This document shows, piece after piece, positions 16,711 through 25,602 of a DNA stretch of 64,000 nucleotides. Numbering within the stretch: position 1 is the first letter of the stretch; every line of letters begins with the position of its first letter. Below the pieces are notes generated by a model, which was given only the letters and a program-made list of their open reading frames with translations, was not told the DNA's origin and searched no databases. The DNA is from Telluria mixta (GTDB lineage Bacteria > Pseudomonadota > Gammaproteobacteria > Burkholderiales > Burkholderiaceae_D). A program made the translations under genes and the position numbers. The stretch spans positions 1,736,001-1,800,000 of the forward strand of contig NZ_CP119520.1 of NCBI RefSeq assembly GCF_029223865.1, written 5' to 3'.

Positions 16711-18219
16711 CTATGCGGCCTGGGCCTGGGTGGCCAGTGCCATGATGTTTTCCTGGGTGATGCGTGCGCCGGCGAGCTCTCCGGACAGCCAGCCTTCGCG
16801 CATGACGAGCACGCGGTCGCACACGCCGATGATTTCCGCCAGCTCGCTCGAGATGCACAGCACGGCCACGCCGGCATCCGCCAGCTCGTGGATGATCCGG
16901 TAGATCTCGTGCTTGGCGCCGATGTCGACGCCGCGCGTCGGCTCGTCGAGGATCAGCACGCGCGGCCTGATTTCCAGCCAGCGCGCGAGAAGCAGCTTTT
17001 GCTGGTTGCCGCCCGAGAGGCCGCCGATGATGCCGTCCGGCCCCGCGCCGCGCGCGGACAGTCGTTGAATCGCGTCACGCGTCACCTGCAGCAACTCGCC
17101 GCGCCGCAGCACGCCGCAGCTTGCATGCTTGCCGAGGACGTTCATCGTCACGTTCGCCAGCAGCGACTGCTGCAGGAACAGGCCCTGCCCCTTGCGGTCT
17201 TCCGGCACGTAGGCGATGCCGAGGCGGATCGCATCGCCCGGCGTGCGGATCGCGACCGGCTTGCCATCGACTTCGATCGCGCCGCCGGACAGAGGGTCCG
17301 CGCCGAAGACCAGCCGCGCCAGTTCCGTGCGGCCCGCGCCGACGAGGCCCGCGAGGCCGACGATCTCGCCGGCGCGCACGTCCAGCGATACCGGATGCAC
17401 CTTGGCGCCGTGCACATCGTTCAGCTTCAGGCGCACGGGGCCGGGCACGCGCCGCTGCGTGTGTTCATAAAAGCCGCCGATCTCACGGCCGACCATCATG
17501 CGCACGACCGTGTCGGGCGTCGCTTCGTCGCGCGTCAGCTCGCCGATCCACGTGCCGTCGCGCAGGATGGTCACGCGGTCGGCCAGCATGCGCACTTCGG
17601 CCATGCGGTGGCTGATGTAGATGATCGCGATGCCGCGTGCGCGCAGGGCCCGCATCACGTCGAACAGGCGCTCCGTCTCGCGCTCGGACAACGCGGCCGT
17701 CGGCTCGTCCATGATCAGCACGCGGCTGTCGTGCACGAGGGCGCGGGCGATTTCCACCTGCTGCTGGTCGGCGATCGACAGGCCGCTCGCCATGCGGTTC
17801 GGCGCGAACGTGGCGCCGAGACTTTTCAATACCTCGGCCGCGCGCCGGTTCATCTGCGCCGTGTCGACGATGCCGAAGCGCCCGCGCGGTTCCGCGCCCA
17901 TGAAGATGTTCTGCGCAACGGTCAGATTGGCCGCGACGGACAGCTCCTGGTAGATCAGGTTGATGCCGCAGGCGCGCGCGTCGGCCGGACACCCGATGCG
18001 CACAGGCTTCCCGCCCACGCGGATCTCGCCGGCATCCGGCTGGTACACGCCGGCGAGGATTTTCATGAGGGTGCTCTTGCCGGCACCGTTTTCTCCCATC
18101 AGCGCGTGGATCTCGCCGGGGCGGATGGTCAGTTGCACGCCGTCCAGCACCGTGACGGCGCCGAACCGCTTGCGGATGCCGGATACCTCCAGCACCGCTT
18201 GTGGATCTCGTGTTGCCAT
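16711..18219 (-). CDS. CUT2 sugar ABC transporter ATPase (RbsA/FrcA-like), two nucleotide-binding domains
   Basis: The 502-residue protein contains two ABC cassettes, as usual for CUT2 systems. The first has Walker [10 protein letters not shown] (near residue 45), a degenerate signature [16 protein letters not shown] and Walker [11 protein letters not shown]. The second has a degenerate Walker [11 protein letters not shown], the signature [15 protein letters not shown] and Walker [12 protein letters not shown]. Such asymmetric pairs power monosaccharide import. The gene lies between the binding-protein and permease genes in one operon. Substrate cannot be read directly. Confidence 0.93.
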   Translation of the reverse strand: MATRDPQAVLEVSGIRKRFGAVTVLDGVQLTIRPGEIHALMGENGAGKSTLMKILAGVYQPDAGEIRVGGKPVRIGCPADARACGINLIYQELSVAANLTVAQNIFMGAEPRGRFGIVDTAQMNRRAAEVLKSLGATFAPNRMASGLSIADQQQVEIARALVHDSRVLIMDEPTAALSERETERLFDVMRALRARGIAIIYISHRMAEVRMLADRVTILRDGTWIGELTRDEATPDTVVRMMVGREIGGFYEHTQRRVPGPVRLKLNDVHGAKVHPVSLDVRAGEIVGLAGLVGAGRTELARLVFGADPLSGGAIEVDGKPVAIRTPGDAIRLGIAYVPEDRKGQGLFLQQSLLANVTMNVLGKHASCGVLRRGELLQVTRDAIQRLSARGAGPDGIIGGLSGGNQQKLLLARWLEIRPRVLILDEPTRGVDIGAKHEIYRIIHELADAGVAVLCISSELAEIIGVCDRVLVMREGWLSGELAGARITQENIMALATQAQAA

Positions 18220-18243
18220 TGTCTCCTCCGGGTTCGGGGGTGT

Positions 18244-19185
18244 TTAGTGGCTGGCCCAGCCTTTGTAGGCCAGCACGTTCTGCTTGGTGATCGCAGGGGT
18301 CGGAATCAGCACGACCGGGTTCGCGGGACGCTTGCCGTTCATGATCCCGTAGCCGATGTCGACGGCCAGCGTGGCCATCTTGTAGGGGTCTTGTGCGGTG
18401 GTGACGGCGAAGATGCTGTTCTTCGATTTGAGGGCCGCTTCCGCATCCGGCGCGCCGTCGACCGACGCCACCATCTGCACGTCGGGCCGGCCCGCCTGCT
18501 TGACCGCGAGTTCGGCACCGATCGCGGACGGGTCGTTGATCGCGAAGACGGCGTCGATGCGGCGGTGCGCGATCAACAGGTTCGTCATCACTTCCATGCC
18601 GCCATCGAGGCTGCCCTTCGCGTCCTGGTTGTCGGACACGACGCGGATGCCGGTGCCCGCGAACGCCTGCTTGCAGCCCGCCACGCGCGCGATCACGGCG
18701 GTGACGGGCGGACCGTTGACGATCACGACGTTCCCCTTGCCGTGCAGGCGCTCCACGATGCGCTTGCAGGATTCGGTACCGGCCATCGTGTTGTCGGACA
18801 TGATCGTCGCATCCGCATTGTCGGCGCCGACGTCGACGGCCACCACGACGATGCCGGCATCGCGCGCCTTTTGCAGCACGGGCGCGATGCCCTTCGGGTC
18901 GGACGCATTGACGATGAGGATGTCGACCTTGTTCGCGATGAAGTTTTCGATCTGGCCGACCTGGGTGTTGAGGTCGTACTTGCTGGAGACGGTCGTCACC
19001 TTGACCTTGTCGCCGCCGACCTTTTTCGCGGCATCGGCGGCGCCCTTGCCGATGGCGACAAAATATGGATTGGCGAGGTCGCTGACGGCGACCCCGATGG
19101 ATTTCAGCGGCCGGGCGGCGTGCGCCAGGCCGGCCAGCGAGAAGGCGAACGCCGCGATGCAGGCGTACACGGCAGGTTTTTTCAT
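18244..19185 (-). CDS. Periplasmic sugar-binding protein of the CUT2 transporter (RbsB-like)
   Basis: The 313-residue protein has a signal peptide ending near GLAHAA and the type I periplasmic binding fold typical of RbsB relatives: VAVSDLANPYFVAIGKGA, DILIVNASDPKGIAPVL, VVVAVDVGADNADATIMSDN, and FAINDPSAIGAELAVKQAG. It captures a monosaccharide in the periplasm for the ATPase and permease encoded downstream. It is the first gene of the operon, preceded by a promoter overlapped by a LacI-type operator and divergent from a LacI regulator. The pattern of genes (SBP-ATPase-permease-kinase) matches fructose/ribose uptake; the exact sugar is inference. Confidence 0.92.
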   Translation of the reverse strand: MKKPAVYACIAAFAFSLAGLAHAARPLKSIGVAVSDLANPYFVAIGKGAADAAKKVGGDKVKVTTVSSKYDLNTQVGQIENFIANKVDILIVNASDPKGIAPVLQKARDAGIVVVAVDVGADNADATIMSDNTMAGTESCKRIVERLHGKGNVVIVNGPPVTAVIARVAGCKQAFAGTGIRVVSDNQDAKGSLDGGMEVMTNLLIAHRRIDAVFAINDPSAIGAELAVKQAGRPDVQMVASVDGAPDAEAALKSKNSIFAVTTAQDPYKMATLAVDIGYGIMNGKRPANPVVLIPTPAITKQNVLAYKGWASH

Positions 19186-19234
19186 GACGGTGTCTCCGAG
19201 CTGTTTTTATGGTGCAAGGCTGCGTGATGAAAGA

Positions 19235-19264
19235 AATTTACACGTGTCGACTTTTTGTCGTCAA
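19235..19264 (-). promoter_or_regulatory. Sigma-70-like promoter of the CUT2 transporter operon
   Basis: On the minus strand TTGACG (19264-19259) and TAAATT (19240-19235) are spaced by 18 bases in an AT-rich region, about 50 bases before the binding-protein start. The candidate operator sits inside the spacer and -10 region. Confidence 0.55.
19237..19251. promoter_or_regulatory. Operator copy 1, TTTACACGTGTCGAC
   Basis: This site contains the palindrome ACACGTGT and matches a second site at 19418-19432 in 13 of 15 positions. It overlaps the minus-strand promoter of the transporter operon, a position suited for repression by the divergent LacI protein. Confidence 0.6.
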
Positions 19265-19359
19265 CAGATTTTTTTACAAATTTTTTAATGGTTGAGTGAC
19301 CACAACGGCAGATGACCCATAGCGGCAAAACAGGTCAAGCCCTTGGAGAAAGAACGCTC

Positions 19360-19388
19360 TTATTGCAGGTAAGTATTTTTGCTATGAT
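19360..19388 (+). promoter_or_regulatory. Possible promoter of the second LacI gene
   Basis: TTATTG and TATGAT are spaced by 17 bases, and the TATGAT -10 box is good. It lies about 50 bases upstream of the regulator start, with an operator copy between promoter and start. The -35 box is weak. Confidence 0.4.
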
Positions 19389-19417
19389 GGTGACGCGCCG
19401 GTCGGCGGGGCGCTTAC

Positions 19418-19432
19418 TTTACACGAGTCAAC
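19418..19432. promoter_or_regulatory. Operator copy 2, TTTACACGAGTCAAC
   Basis: It is a near copy (13 of 15) of the site at 19237-19251 in the same orientation, centred 181 bases away. It ends only six bases before the LacI start codon, so bound repressor would block its own gene. Confidence 0.55.
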
Positions 19433-19438
19433 AAACTA

Positions 19439-20473
19439 ATGAAAACAGCGCAAACTCTCCGTGGTCCCGTAACGATGCACGACGTCGCCGCGCGGGCCGG
19501 CGTGTCGCGCGCCACGGTGTCGAAGTATTTCAACGACCGCGAGGGACTGAAAGCCGATACGCGGGCGCGCATCGAACAGGCCTGCCGCGACCTCGAATAC
19601 GTACCCGATCCGCACGCCGTGAGCCTTGTGCGCGGGCGCTCGCGCATGGTCGGCGTGATCCTGCCGGTGGTGAACGAACCGTTCTTCGCCGAGGCGCTGC
19701 GCGCGATCGAGGCGAAGGCCAAGGCGCTGGGCATGGACGTGATCATCCAGTGCTCGTACAACGACCCGGCCGAGGAAGCGGCGGCGCTGATGACGATGCG
19801 GTCGATGAAGGTGGCGGGCGTGATCCTGACCGCGGTCGCGTCGACGGCGAACCTGGACCTGCTGCTGCGGCTGGAGCAGGAAATGCGCATCGTCTACATG
19901 GACAGCTACGTCCACGAAGACTGCAACTACGTCATGAACGACAACCGCCAAAGCATGGCGATGCTGACCCGCTACCTGCTGGGCCGCGGCCACCGCCCGG
20001 CCTACCTGGGCGCGCCGCCCGTCGCGCATCCGTCGCCGGAAGAACGGCTCGCAGGCTACCAGGACGCGATGGCGGAAGCCGGCATGCAGCCGCACCTCGT
20101 CCCGGCCAGCACGCAGCCGTCGTGGGATTTCGAAGCGTATGCGTTCCGCCACGTGCTCGACTGGCTCGCGAGCGGCGCCTGGAAGCGCGCCGGCGTCACG
20201 GCGCTGGCCTGCGGCACCGACAGGCTCGCGATCGGCGCCATGTCCGCCTGCCGCCGCTTCGGCCTGGAACCGGGCAAGGACCTGGCCATTGTCGGCCACG
20301 ACGACCTGCCCATTTCCGCCTACCTGTACCCGCCGCTGACCACGTTCCGGCAGGACGTCGCCGCCATCGGCGTCGCGGCGATGGAATGCCTGCAGGCGCA
20401 GCTCGACGGCACCGCCACGGCGCCTTACCGCAAGCGGTTTACGGGTGGACTGGTGCCGCGCGAGTCGGCCTGA
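19439..20473 (+). CDS. LacI family transcriptional regulator of the CUT2 sugar operon
   Basis: The 344-residue protein has the LacI helix-turn-helix at residues about 12-35 (TMHDVAARAGVSRATVSKYF), the hinge region and a sugar-binding core domain with VGVILPVVNEPFFAEALRAI and LAIVGHDDLPISAYLYPPLTT. It is divergent from the ABC transporter operon, and two near-identical operator candidates flank the shared control region, so it probably represses that operon and itself until a sugar binds. Only a weak ribosome site precedes the ATG. It ends six bases from the stop of the convergent acetyltransferase gene. Confidence 0.92.
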   Translation: MKTAQTLRGPVTMHDVAARAGVSRATVSKYFNDREGLKADTRARIEQACRDLEYVPDPHAVSLVRGRSRMVGVILPVVNEPFFAEALRAIEAKAKALGMDVIIQCSYNDPAEEAAALMTMRSMKVAGVILTAVASTANLDLLLRLEQEMRIVYMDSYVHEDCNYVMNDNRQSMAMLTRYLLGRGHRPAYLGAPPVAHPSPEERLAGYQDAMAEAGMQPHLVPASTQPSWDFEAYAFRHVLDWLASGAWKRAGVTALACGTDRLAIGAMSACRRFGLEPGKDLAIVGHDDLPISAYLYPPLTTFRQDVAAIGVAAMECLQAQLDGTATAPYRKRFTGGLVPRESA

Positions 20474-20479
20474 TAACGT

Positions 20480-21139
20480 TCAACGCTTCGGCCGGAACCA
20501 TTTGATCGCGGCGCGCGCATTCGCCTTGACCGTGTAATCGATCTTGGCGAACTGCTCTTCCAGCGCCTCGGCGAGTACGCTGCCCGGACTGGGCGGCGGC
20601 AGGTGCAGGTGGGCATCCGCCTCGCCATATTCGCGGCGGATCTCCATGCCCGCCTTCTTCGCGATGTGCATCATCGTACGGTTCGACGACAGGCATTGCA
20701 TGTACAACGTGTCGACGTCGGAATTGCGGCAGTGGATGGCGGCCCGTTCGAACAGCCGCGTGCCGACGCCCTGCCCCCGCGCCGATCTGGAAACGGATAC
20801 GCCGAACTCGGCCACTTTTTCCTTGTCGGTGTAATGGATGCTGTCCGGATGCGCCTCGCGCGACGTGAACGCGAGGTGGCCCACGCCGACGAGCTGGAAC
20901 CGCCCGTTGTAGACGCCGAACACGATGTCCTTCGCAAAATCGAGCTTCGCGACATAGGCTTCGACCTGCCCGTCCGGCAGCACGGTGCCGAAGCGCAGCA
21001 GGCGGTCGTCGCGGTCGAGGGCCAGGAAGTGGCGCAGGACCCGGCGCCGGTCGCGCTTGCCCAGCGCCTTGACCAGTACGGCCTGGCCCTTCTTCTTGAT
21101 CAGGTGGTTCAGCCAGCGGCGGAGTGGATTGTCCTGCAT
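20480..21139 (-). CDS. GNAT family N-acetyltransferase, role unknown
   Basis: The 219-residue protein has one GNAT domain (about residues 55-180). The acetyl-CoA-binding motif appears as VSVSRSARGQGVGTRLFERA, followed by YMQCLSSNRTMMHIAKKAGM, the usual late helix with an asparagine. An N-terminal basic stretch (LIKKKGQAVLVKALGKRDRRR) and a C-terminal extension (EEQFAKIDYTVKANARAAIK) flank it. Substrate could be a small molecule or a protein amine; nothing nearby decides this. ATG at 21139 is chosen; a GTG 18 bases upstream is an alternative. No signal peptide. Confidence 0.85.
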   Translation of the reverse strand: MQDNPLRRWLNHLIKKKGQAVLVKALGKRDRRRVLRHFLALDRDDRLLRFGTVLPDGQVEAYVAKLDFAKDIVFGVYNGRFQLVGVGHLAFTSREAHPDSIHYTDKEKVAEFGVSVSRSARGQGVGTRLFERAAIHCRNSDVDTLYMQCLSSNRTMMHIAKKAGMEIRREYGEADAHLHLPPPSPGSVLAEALEEQFAKIDYTVKANARAAIKWFRPKR

Positions 21140-21327
21140 GGGGCGCTCTTTGTGCACTGCAACAAGGCCTGGATTTTACCGAATCCGACGATGTCATGCC
21201 GAGATGGCATGCCACCCGCGTAAATTCTTGCGCCAATACAACAGAATTTGACAATCTATCGCCGGAAACGAGATACCAACGGTGCGGCGGCATATACTTG
21301 ATTCCGTAAAGAAACCGAGAGTGCCGC

Positions 21328-24300
21328 ATGTCATTTTTTCGCCAAGCCCTGCCGTGCGTGATGTTCTGGATTGGCATGCTGATGGCCATCTCGTCCACCG
21401 CGGCCGCCGCTGATGCATCCTCGGCCTGGCAACCATTTTCTCACGTCTCGTTCAGGCATCACACCGAAGAAGCGCTGCGTTTCGGCACGTCCCTCGCCCA
21501 GGATCGCGAAGGCTTCATCTGGCTGGGTACGCAGACCGGCCTGGTGCGCTGGGACGGATTCCGCGTACGGCGCTACGTGGCCGATCCCGCGCGGGAAGGC
21601 AGCCTGCCGGACGGTTATATCCAGAGCGTGCACGTGGACACGGGCGGGCGCCTGTGGATCGGTACGAGCGCGGGCGGCCTGGCGCGTTACGACGCGACGC
21701 GCGATCGCTTCGCCAGCATCCCGGCAGGCCCGGGCGGCCTGGGCCATGCACGCGTGTCCAGCATCGTCGACGACGGCGCCGGCGGCATCTGGGTCGGCAC
21801 CGGCGCGGGACTGGAACGCGTCGACGCCGACGGCAAAGTGCACGCCGCCGCCAGCGGCGCCCCGCAACTCGCTGCACCCGCGCTGCCGCCGGACGGAGTG
21901 GACGTGCTGCTGCGCGACCGCCAGGGCGGTCTCTGGATCGGCACCCGCGAGGGCCTCTTCTACCGGTCCGGCGACCACGACCGGCTGGAGGTCGTGCACC
22001 TGGAGGCGCCGGCGCCGAACGAACCTTCGATCAACGCCCTGTACCAGGACAACGCGGGCCGCGTATGGATCGGCACCCGTACCCACGGCGCCTTCGTCAT
22101 CGCCGCGCCGGGCGCCACGCCCCGCCCCATCGTGGAAACGGGTACGCAGGCCACCTTGCAGGGCGAACGCGTGTTCACGATCGTGCAAAAGAATGACGAT
22201 ACCGTCTGGCTCGGCACGGAGAGCGGCGGCATCGTCGAGGTCGACGTGCGCCAGGGAACGACGCGGCGCCTGCGCTACCGCGGCGACGTGCCGGACAGCC
22301 TGCGCAGCGACGAGATCCTCGCCATGTTGCGCGAGCGCGGCGGCCAGATCTTCATTGCCACAGGGGGCACCCTGAGCCAGCACGATCCCCGCGCGCAAGG
22401 CGTCGTGACGGTGCGGACGATCGGCAGCATTACCGGCCTCAACATTTATCATCTGCTGCGCCGCCCGGACGGCAAGGTGTGGCTGAGCGTCCCCGGCGGT
22501 GCCGTGAGCATCGTCGACCCGCACACCGGCGCAGTGGCCATGGCGGACACCCTGCCCAAGGGCCGGGTGCTCGCCATGGCGAACGCGCCGGACGGCAGCG
22601 TCTACATCGGCACACAGCAGGGCCTGTATCACAGCGACGGCAACGGGCACGCCGTGCGGCGCGTCGAGATTGCCGGACGCCGTCCCGACGCGTCCGTCTG
22701 GGCGCTGGCGTGGCACGACGATGTCCTGTGGCTGGGCGGACTGGACGGGGCATGGGCGGTGCGTCCGTCGCCAGCAGGTCCGGCGACGCCGCTGCGCCAC
22801 GAAGACGACGCGCTGGGCGACCGCCGCGTCACCGCGCTGCTGCCGCTCGCGGACGGTACCGTATGGATCGGCACCCGGCGTGGCGTCGTGCGGCTGGACC
22901 GGGACGGCAAGACGGTGGAGCGTCTGCCGACCGACAACGCCGACCGCGCGCGCGCGCCGAACGGCTTCGTGTCCTCCCTTCTCATCGATCACAGGGGCCG
23001 CCTGTGGGTGGCCTCGTTCGGCAACGGCATCGCCGTCCTGGACCACACCGATGCCGGCGGACGGCGCTGGTTCCGGCGCCTGACGACGGCCGACGGCCTG
23101 CCCGACAACAGCGTCAACATGCTGGTGCAGGACCGTAGCGGACAGATATGGCTGAGCACCGACCTCGGCCTGGCCGGCGTGCATCCCGACACCCTGCAGG
23201 TACGCCGGCTGGGCGAGGCCGACGGCGTCCACGTGCCGAGTTACTGGACCAGCTCGGGCGCGCTGGGTGCTGGCGGCGAAGTGCTGTTCGGCGGTTTCAC
23301 CGGCCTCTCCGTCGTGTTCCCCGACCGGCTGGACACCCGCCGGCCCCTGCCCCCGCTCGCCATCACGCAACTGATGCTCGGCGGACGGGTGATCCGCACG
23401 CTGCCGCCGGGCGCATCGGCCGGCGAGCCCCCCACGCTGACCATCGCACCCGCCGATCGCGAACGCGGTTTCGCGGTCGAGTTCGCGGCACTGGATTACA
23501 TGCCGGCCGAGCACCGCCACTACGCCTACCAGCTCGAAGGCTTCGACACCGCGTGGATCGATGCCGACACGGCCGTGCGCCGCGCCAGCTATAACAACCT
23601 GCCGCCGGGCACCTACCGCCTGCGCGTGCGCGCCATCAACGACAGCGACGATGCCGCCACCCTGGAACTGCCGGTCCGCGTGCTGCCCGCCTGGTACCAG
23701 TTGAACTGGGTGCGGGCGCTGGGCGTGATCGCCGTGCTGGCCGTCCTCGCCGCCCTGGTGCAGGCGCGGACGTCGTTGCTGCGCCGGCGCCAGCGCGAGC
23801 TGGAGGCGGTGGTCGCCAGCCGCACCGCCGAGCTGCGTGCCACCCAGCTGCAGCTGGAAACCATGGCCTACAACGACGCGTTGACGGACCTGCCCAACCG
23901 GCGCCGTTTCAATGACGAGCTGCACCGCCTGGCCGCCCTCGGCCGGCGCGGCGGCGACCCGTTCGCCCTGCTCCTGATCGACCTGGACCGCTTCAAGCAC
24001 ATCAACGATACGCTCGGCCATGATGCGGGCGACGCGCTGCTGGTCGCGGCGGCGGAGCGCCTGCGCGCGGCCGTGCGCCAGACCGACTGCGTGGCGCGGC
24101 TCGGCGGCGACGAATTCGCCGTCCTGCTGACGCCGGCCAGCGATACCATCGTCGACGACGTGGCCCAGCGCATCGTCGACTCGATGCGCGCGCCGGTCGC
24201 GTTCGGTCCCCACGTCATGCACGTCAGCGCCAGCATCGGCGCCGCCGTGGCGTGGCGGGACGGTGTCGATGCGCTGTACAAAAAAGCCGATACGGCGCTC

Positions 24301-24357
24301 TACCGCGCCAAGGAAGCCGGCCGCGACACGTGGTGCCGGGAAGACATGGCGGCTTAG
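21328..24357 (+). CDS. Membrane-bound diguanylate cyclase with periplasmic seven-bladed-propeller sensor (Reg_prop, Y_Y_Y, GGDEF)
   Basis: The 1009-residue protein has a signal peptide (to about residue 28) and a series of two-component-regulator propeller repeats with the recurring WIGTRxGxxRxD pattern across about 40-680. A Y_Y_Y-type beta domain follows (about 700-785, YAYQLEGFDTAWIDAD, YNNLPPGTYRLRVRA). Then come one transmembrane helix (about 795-818), a short coiled coil and a GGDEF domain (about 850-1005). The active motif RLGGDEFAV near residue 926 is intact, and an RQTD product-inhibition site lies five residues before it, so the protein should make cyclic di-GMP under feedback control. 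The propeller likely senses a periplasmic ligand; related hybrid proteins in other phyla sense polysaccharide fragments. Its stop lies one base from that of the convergent cca gene. Confidence 0.9.
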   Translation: MSFFRQALPCVMFWIGMLMAISSTAAAADASSAWQPFSHVSFRHHTEEALRFGTSLAQDREGFIWLGTQTGLVRWDGFRVRRYVADPAREGSLPDGYIQSVHVDTGGRLWIGTSAGGLARYDATRDRFASIPAGPGGLGHARVSSIVDDGAGGIWVGTGAGLERVDADGKVHAAASGAPQLAAPALPPDGVDVLLRDRQGGLWIGTREGLFYRSGDHDRLEVVHLEAPAPNEPSINALYQDNAGRVWIGTRTHGAFVIAAPGATPRPIVETGTQATLQGERVFTIVQKNDDTVWLGTESGGIVEVDVRQGTTRRLRYRGDVPDSLRSDEILAMLRERGGQIFIATGGTLSQHDPRAQGVVTVRTIGSITGLNIYHLLRRPDGKVWLSVPGGAVSIVDPHTGAVAMADTLPKGRVLAMANAPDGSVYIGTQQGLYHSDGNGHAVRRVEIAGRRPDASVWALAWHDDVLWLGGLDGAWAVRPSPAGPATPLRHEDDALGDRRVTALLPLADGTVWIGTRRGVVRLDRDGKTVERLPTDNADRARAPNGFVSSLLIDHRGRLWVASFGNGIAVLDHTDAGGRRWFRRLTTADGLPDNSVNMLVQDRSGQIWLSTDLGLAGVHPDTLQVRRLGEADGVHVPSYWTSSGALGAGGEVLFGGFTGLSVVFPDRLDTRRPLPPLAITQLMLGGRVIRTLPPGASAGEPPTLTIAPADRERGFAVEFAALDYMPAEHRHYAYQLEGFDTAWIDADTAVRRASYNNLPPGTYRLRVRAINDSDDAATLELPVRVLPAWYQLNWVRALGVIAVLAVLAALVQARTSLLRRRQRELEAVVASRTAELRATQLQLETMAYNDALTDLPNRRRFNDELHRLAALGRRGGDPFALLLIDLDRFKHINDTLGHDAGDALLVAAAERLRAAVRQTDCVARLGGDEFAVLLTPASDTIVDDVAQRIVDSMRAPVAFGPHVMHVSASIGAAVAWRDGVDALYKKADTALYRAKEAGRDTWCREDMAA

Positions 24358-24358
24358 T

Positions 24359-25597
24359 TCAGTCGCGTACGTCGCCGAGCGCCGCCTTCACGGCACTTAC
24401 CCGCGCCGCGTGCACGGCTTCCGGGATCTTTTCGCGATGCTCGGGATAGCGCGCCGCCACCTCGCCCGCGTTCACGGCACGCGCCGCGTCCAGCGCACGC
24501 AGCAGGTAAGGCGCCTGCGGATAGTCGCGGCTGCGCATGACGTGATGTTCGTCGCCGCGCCCGCGCGCATCGCATTCGGACGCCAGCAGCATCTGCGCAA
24601 AGCGGTCCGGCTTGCGGAACGCGTCGCAGCGTTCGAACAGGGTCACGATCGTGTTCGGCCGCAGCTCGAGCGCGCGGCTCACGTTGCCGTGCTCGCGCGC
24701 CGTCATCACGGCTAGGTCGCGGCACTCCGTCGGCACGCGCAGGCGTTTACCCAGTTCCGTGATCAGGCGCGGGCCCATGCCTTCGTGGCCATGGTGCTTC
24801 GGCCAATGTTCGGGCGGCGTCATGCCTTTACCCAGGTCGTGCATCAGCGCGGCGAAGCGTACCGGCAGGTCGTAGCCCCGTTCGGCCGCATAGTCGATCA
24901 CGAGCATCATGTGGACACCGGTATCGACTTCGGGATGGTGCAGCGGCGGTTGCGGCACGCCCCACAACGCGTCCAGCTCGGGCAGGATACGCGCCAGCGC
25001 GCCGCAGTCGCGCAGCACGGCCAGCATGCGCGACGGCTTTTGTTCCATCAGCCCGCGCGCGAGTTCCTGCCACACGCGCTCCGGCACGAGCGCATCCACC
25101 TCGCCTGCCTCGACCATCTGGCGCATCAGCGCGAGCGTCGTGTCGGCAACCGTAAAATCCGGGAAGCGCGCGGCGAAGCGGGCCAGGCGCAGGATGCGCA
25201 CCGGGTCTTCGGCAAACGCGGGCGATACGTGGCGGAACACGCGGTCCCGCAAATCCTGCAAGCCGCCGTACGGATCGACGATGGAGCCGTCCTCGGCGCG
25301 CGCCATCGCATTGATGGTCAAATCGCGCCGGATCAGGTCGTCTTCCAGCTTCACGTCCGGTGCGGTGTGGAACACGAAGCCGTGGTAGCCGGGCGCCGTC
25401 TTGCGCTCGGTGCGGGCGAGCGCGTATTCCTCATGCGTGTCCGGATGCAGGAACACGGGGAAATCCTTGCCGACGGGCCGGAACCCCCTGGCGATCATGT
25501 CCTCGGGCGTGGCGCCGACGACGACCCAGTCGTGATCCTGCACGGGCAGGCCCAGCAGCTCATCGCGGACGGCGCCGCCGACGACGTACGCCTGCAT
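24359..25597 (-). CDS. cca: CCA-adding tRNA nucleotidyltransferase, multifunctional with HD domain
   Basis: This 412-residue protein equals the length of the Escherichia coli enzyme. It adds or repairs the CCA end of tRNAs. The class II nucleotidyltransferase head is visible (MQAYVVGGAVRDELLGL, DHDWVVVGATPEDM, DDLIRRDLTINAMA), then the RILRLARFAARF neck. A C-terminal HD phosphohydrolase domain (LHHPEVDTGVHMMLVI, ALMHDLGKGMTPPEHW) is present in the gammaproteobacterial/betaproteobacterial form. The start was set at the ATG giving MQAYVVGG; another ATG two codons earlier overlaps the stop of the upstream GST gene by one base (TGATG), suggesting translational coupling. Confidence 0.95.
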   Translation of the reverse strand: MQAYVVGGAVRDELLGLPVQDHDWVVVGATPEDMIARGFRPVGKDFPVFLHPDTHEEYALARTERKTAPGYHGFVFHTAPDVKLEDDLIRRDLTINAMARAEDGSIVDPYGGLQDLRDRVFRHVSPAFAEDPVRILRLARFAARFPDFTVADTTLALMRQMVEAGEVDALVPERVWQELARGLMEQKPSRMLAVLRDCGALARILPELDALWGVPQPPLHHPEVDTGVHMMLVIDYAAERGYDLPVRFAALMHDLGKGMTPPEHWPKHHGHEGMGPRLITELGKRLRVPTECRDLAVMTAREHGNVSRALELRPNTIVTLFERCDAFRKPDRFAQMLLASECDARGRGDEHHVMRSRDYPQAPYLLRALDAARAVNAGEVAARYPEHREKIPEAVHAARVSAVKAALGDVRD

Positions 25598-25602
25598 CGT
25601 CA

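Noticed and set aside
21331..24222. 963-codon minus-strand frame opposite the diguanylate cyclase
   Set aside because: It mirrors a gene with propeller repeats and GGDEF; no motif or ribosome site supports the antisense frame.
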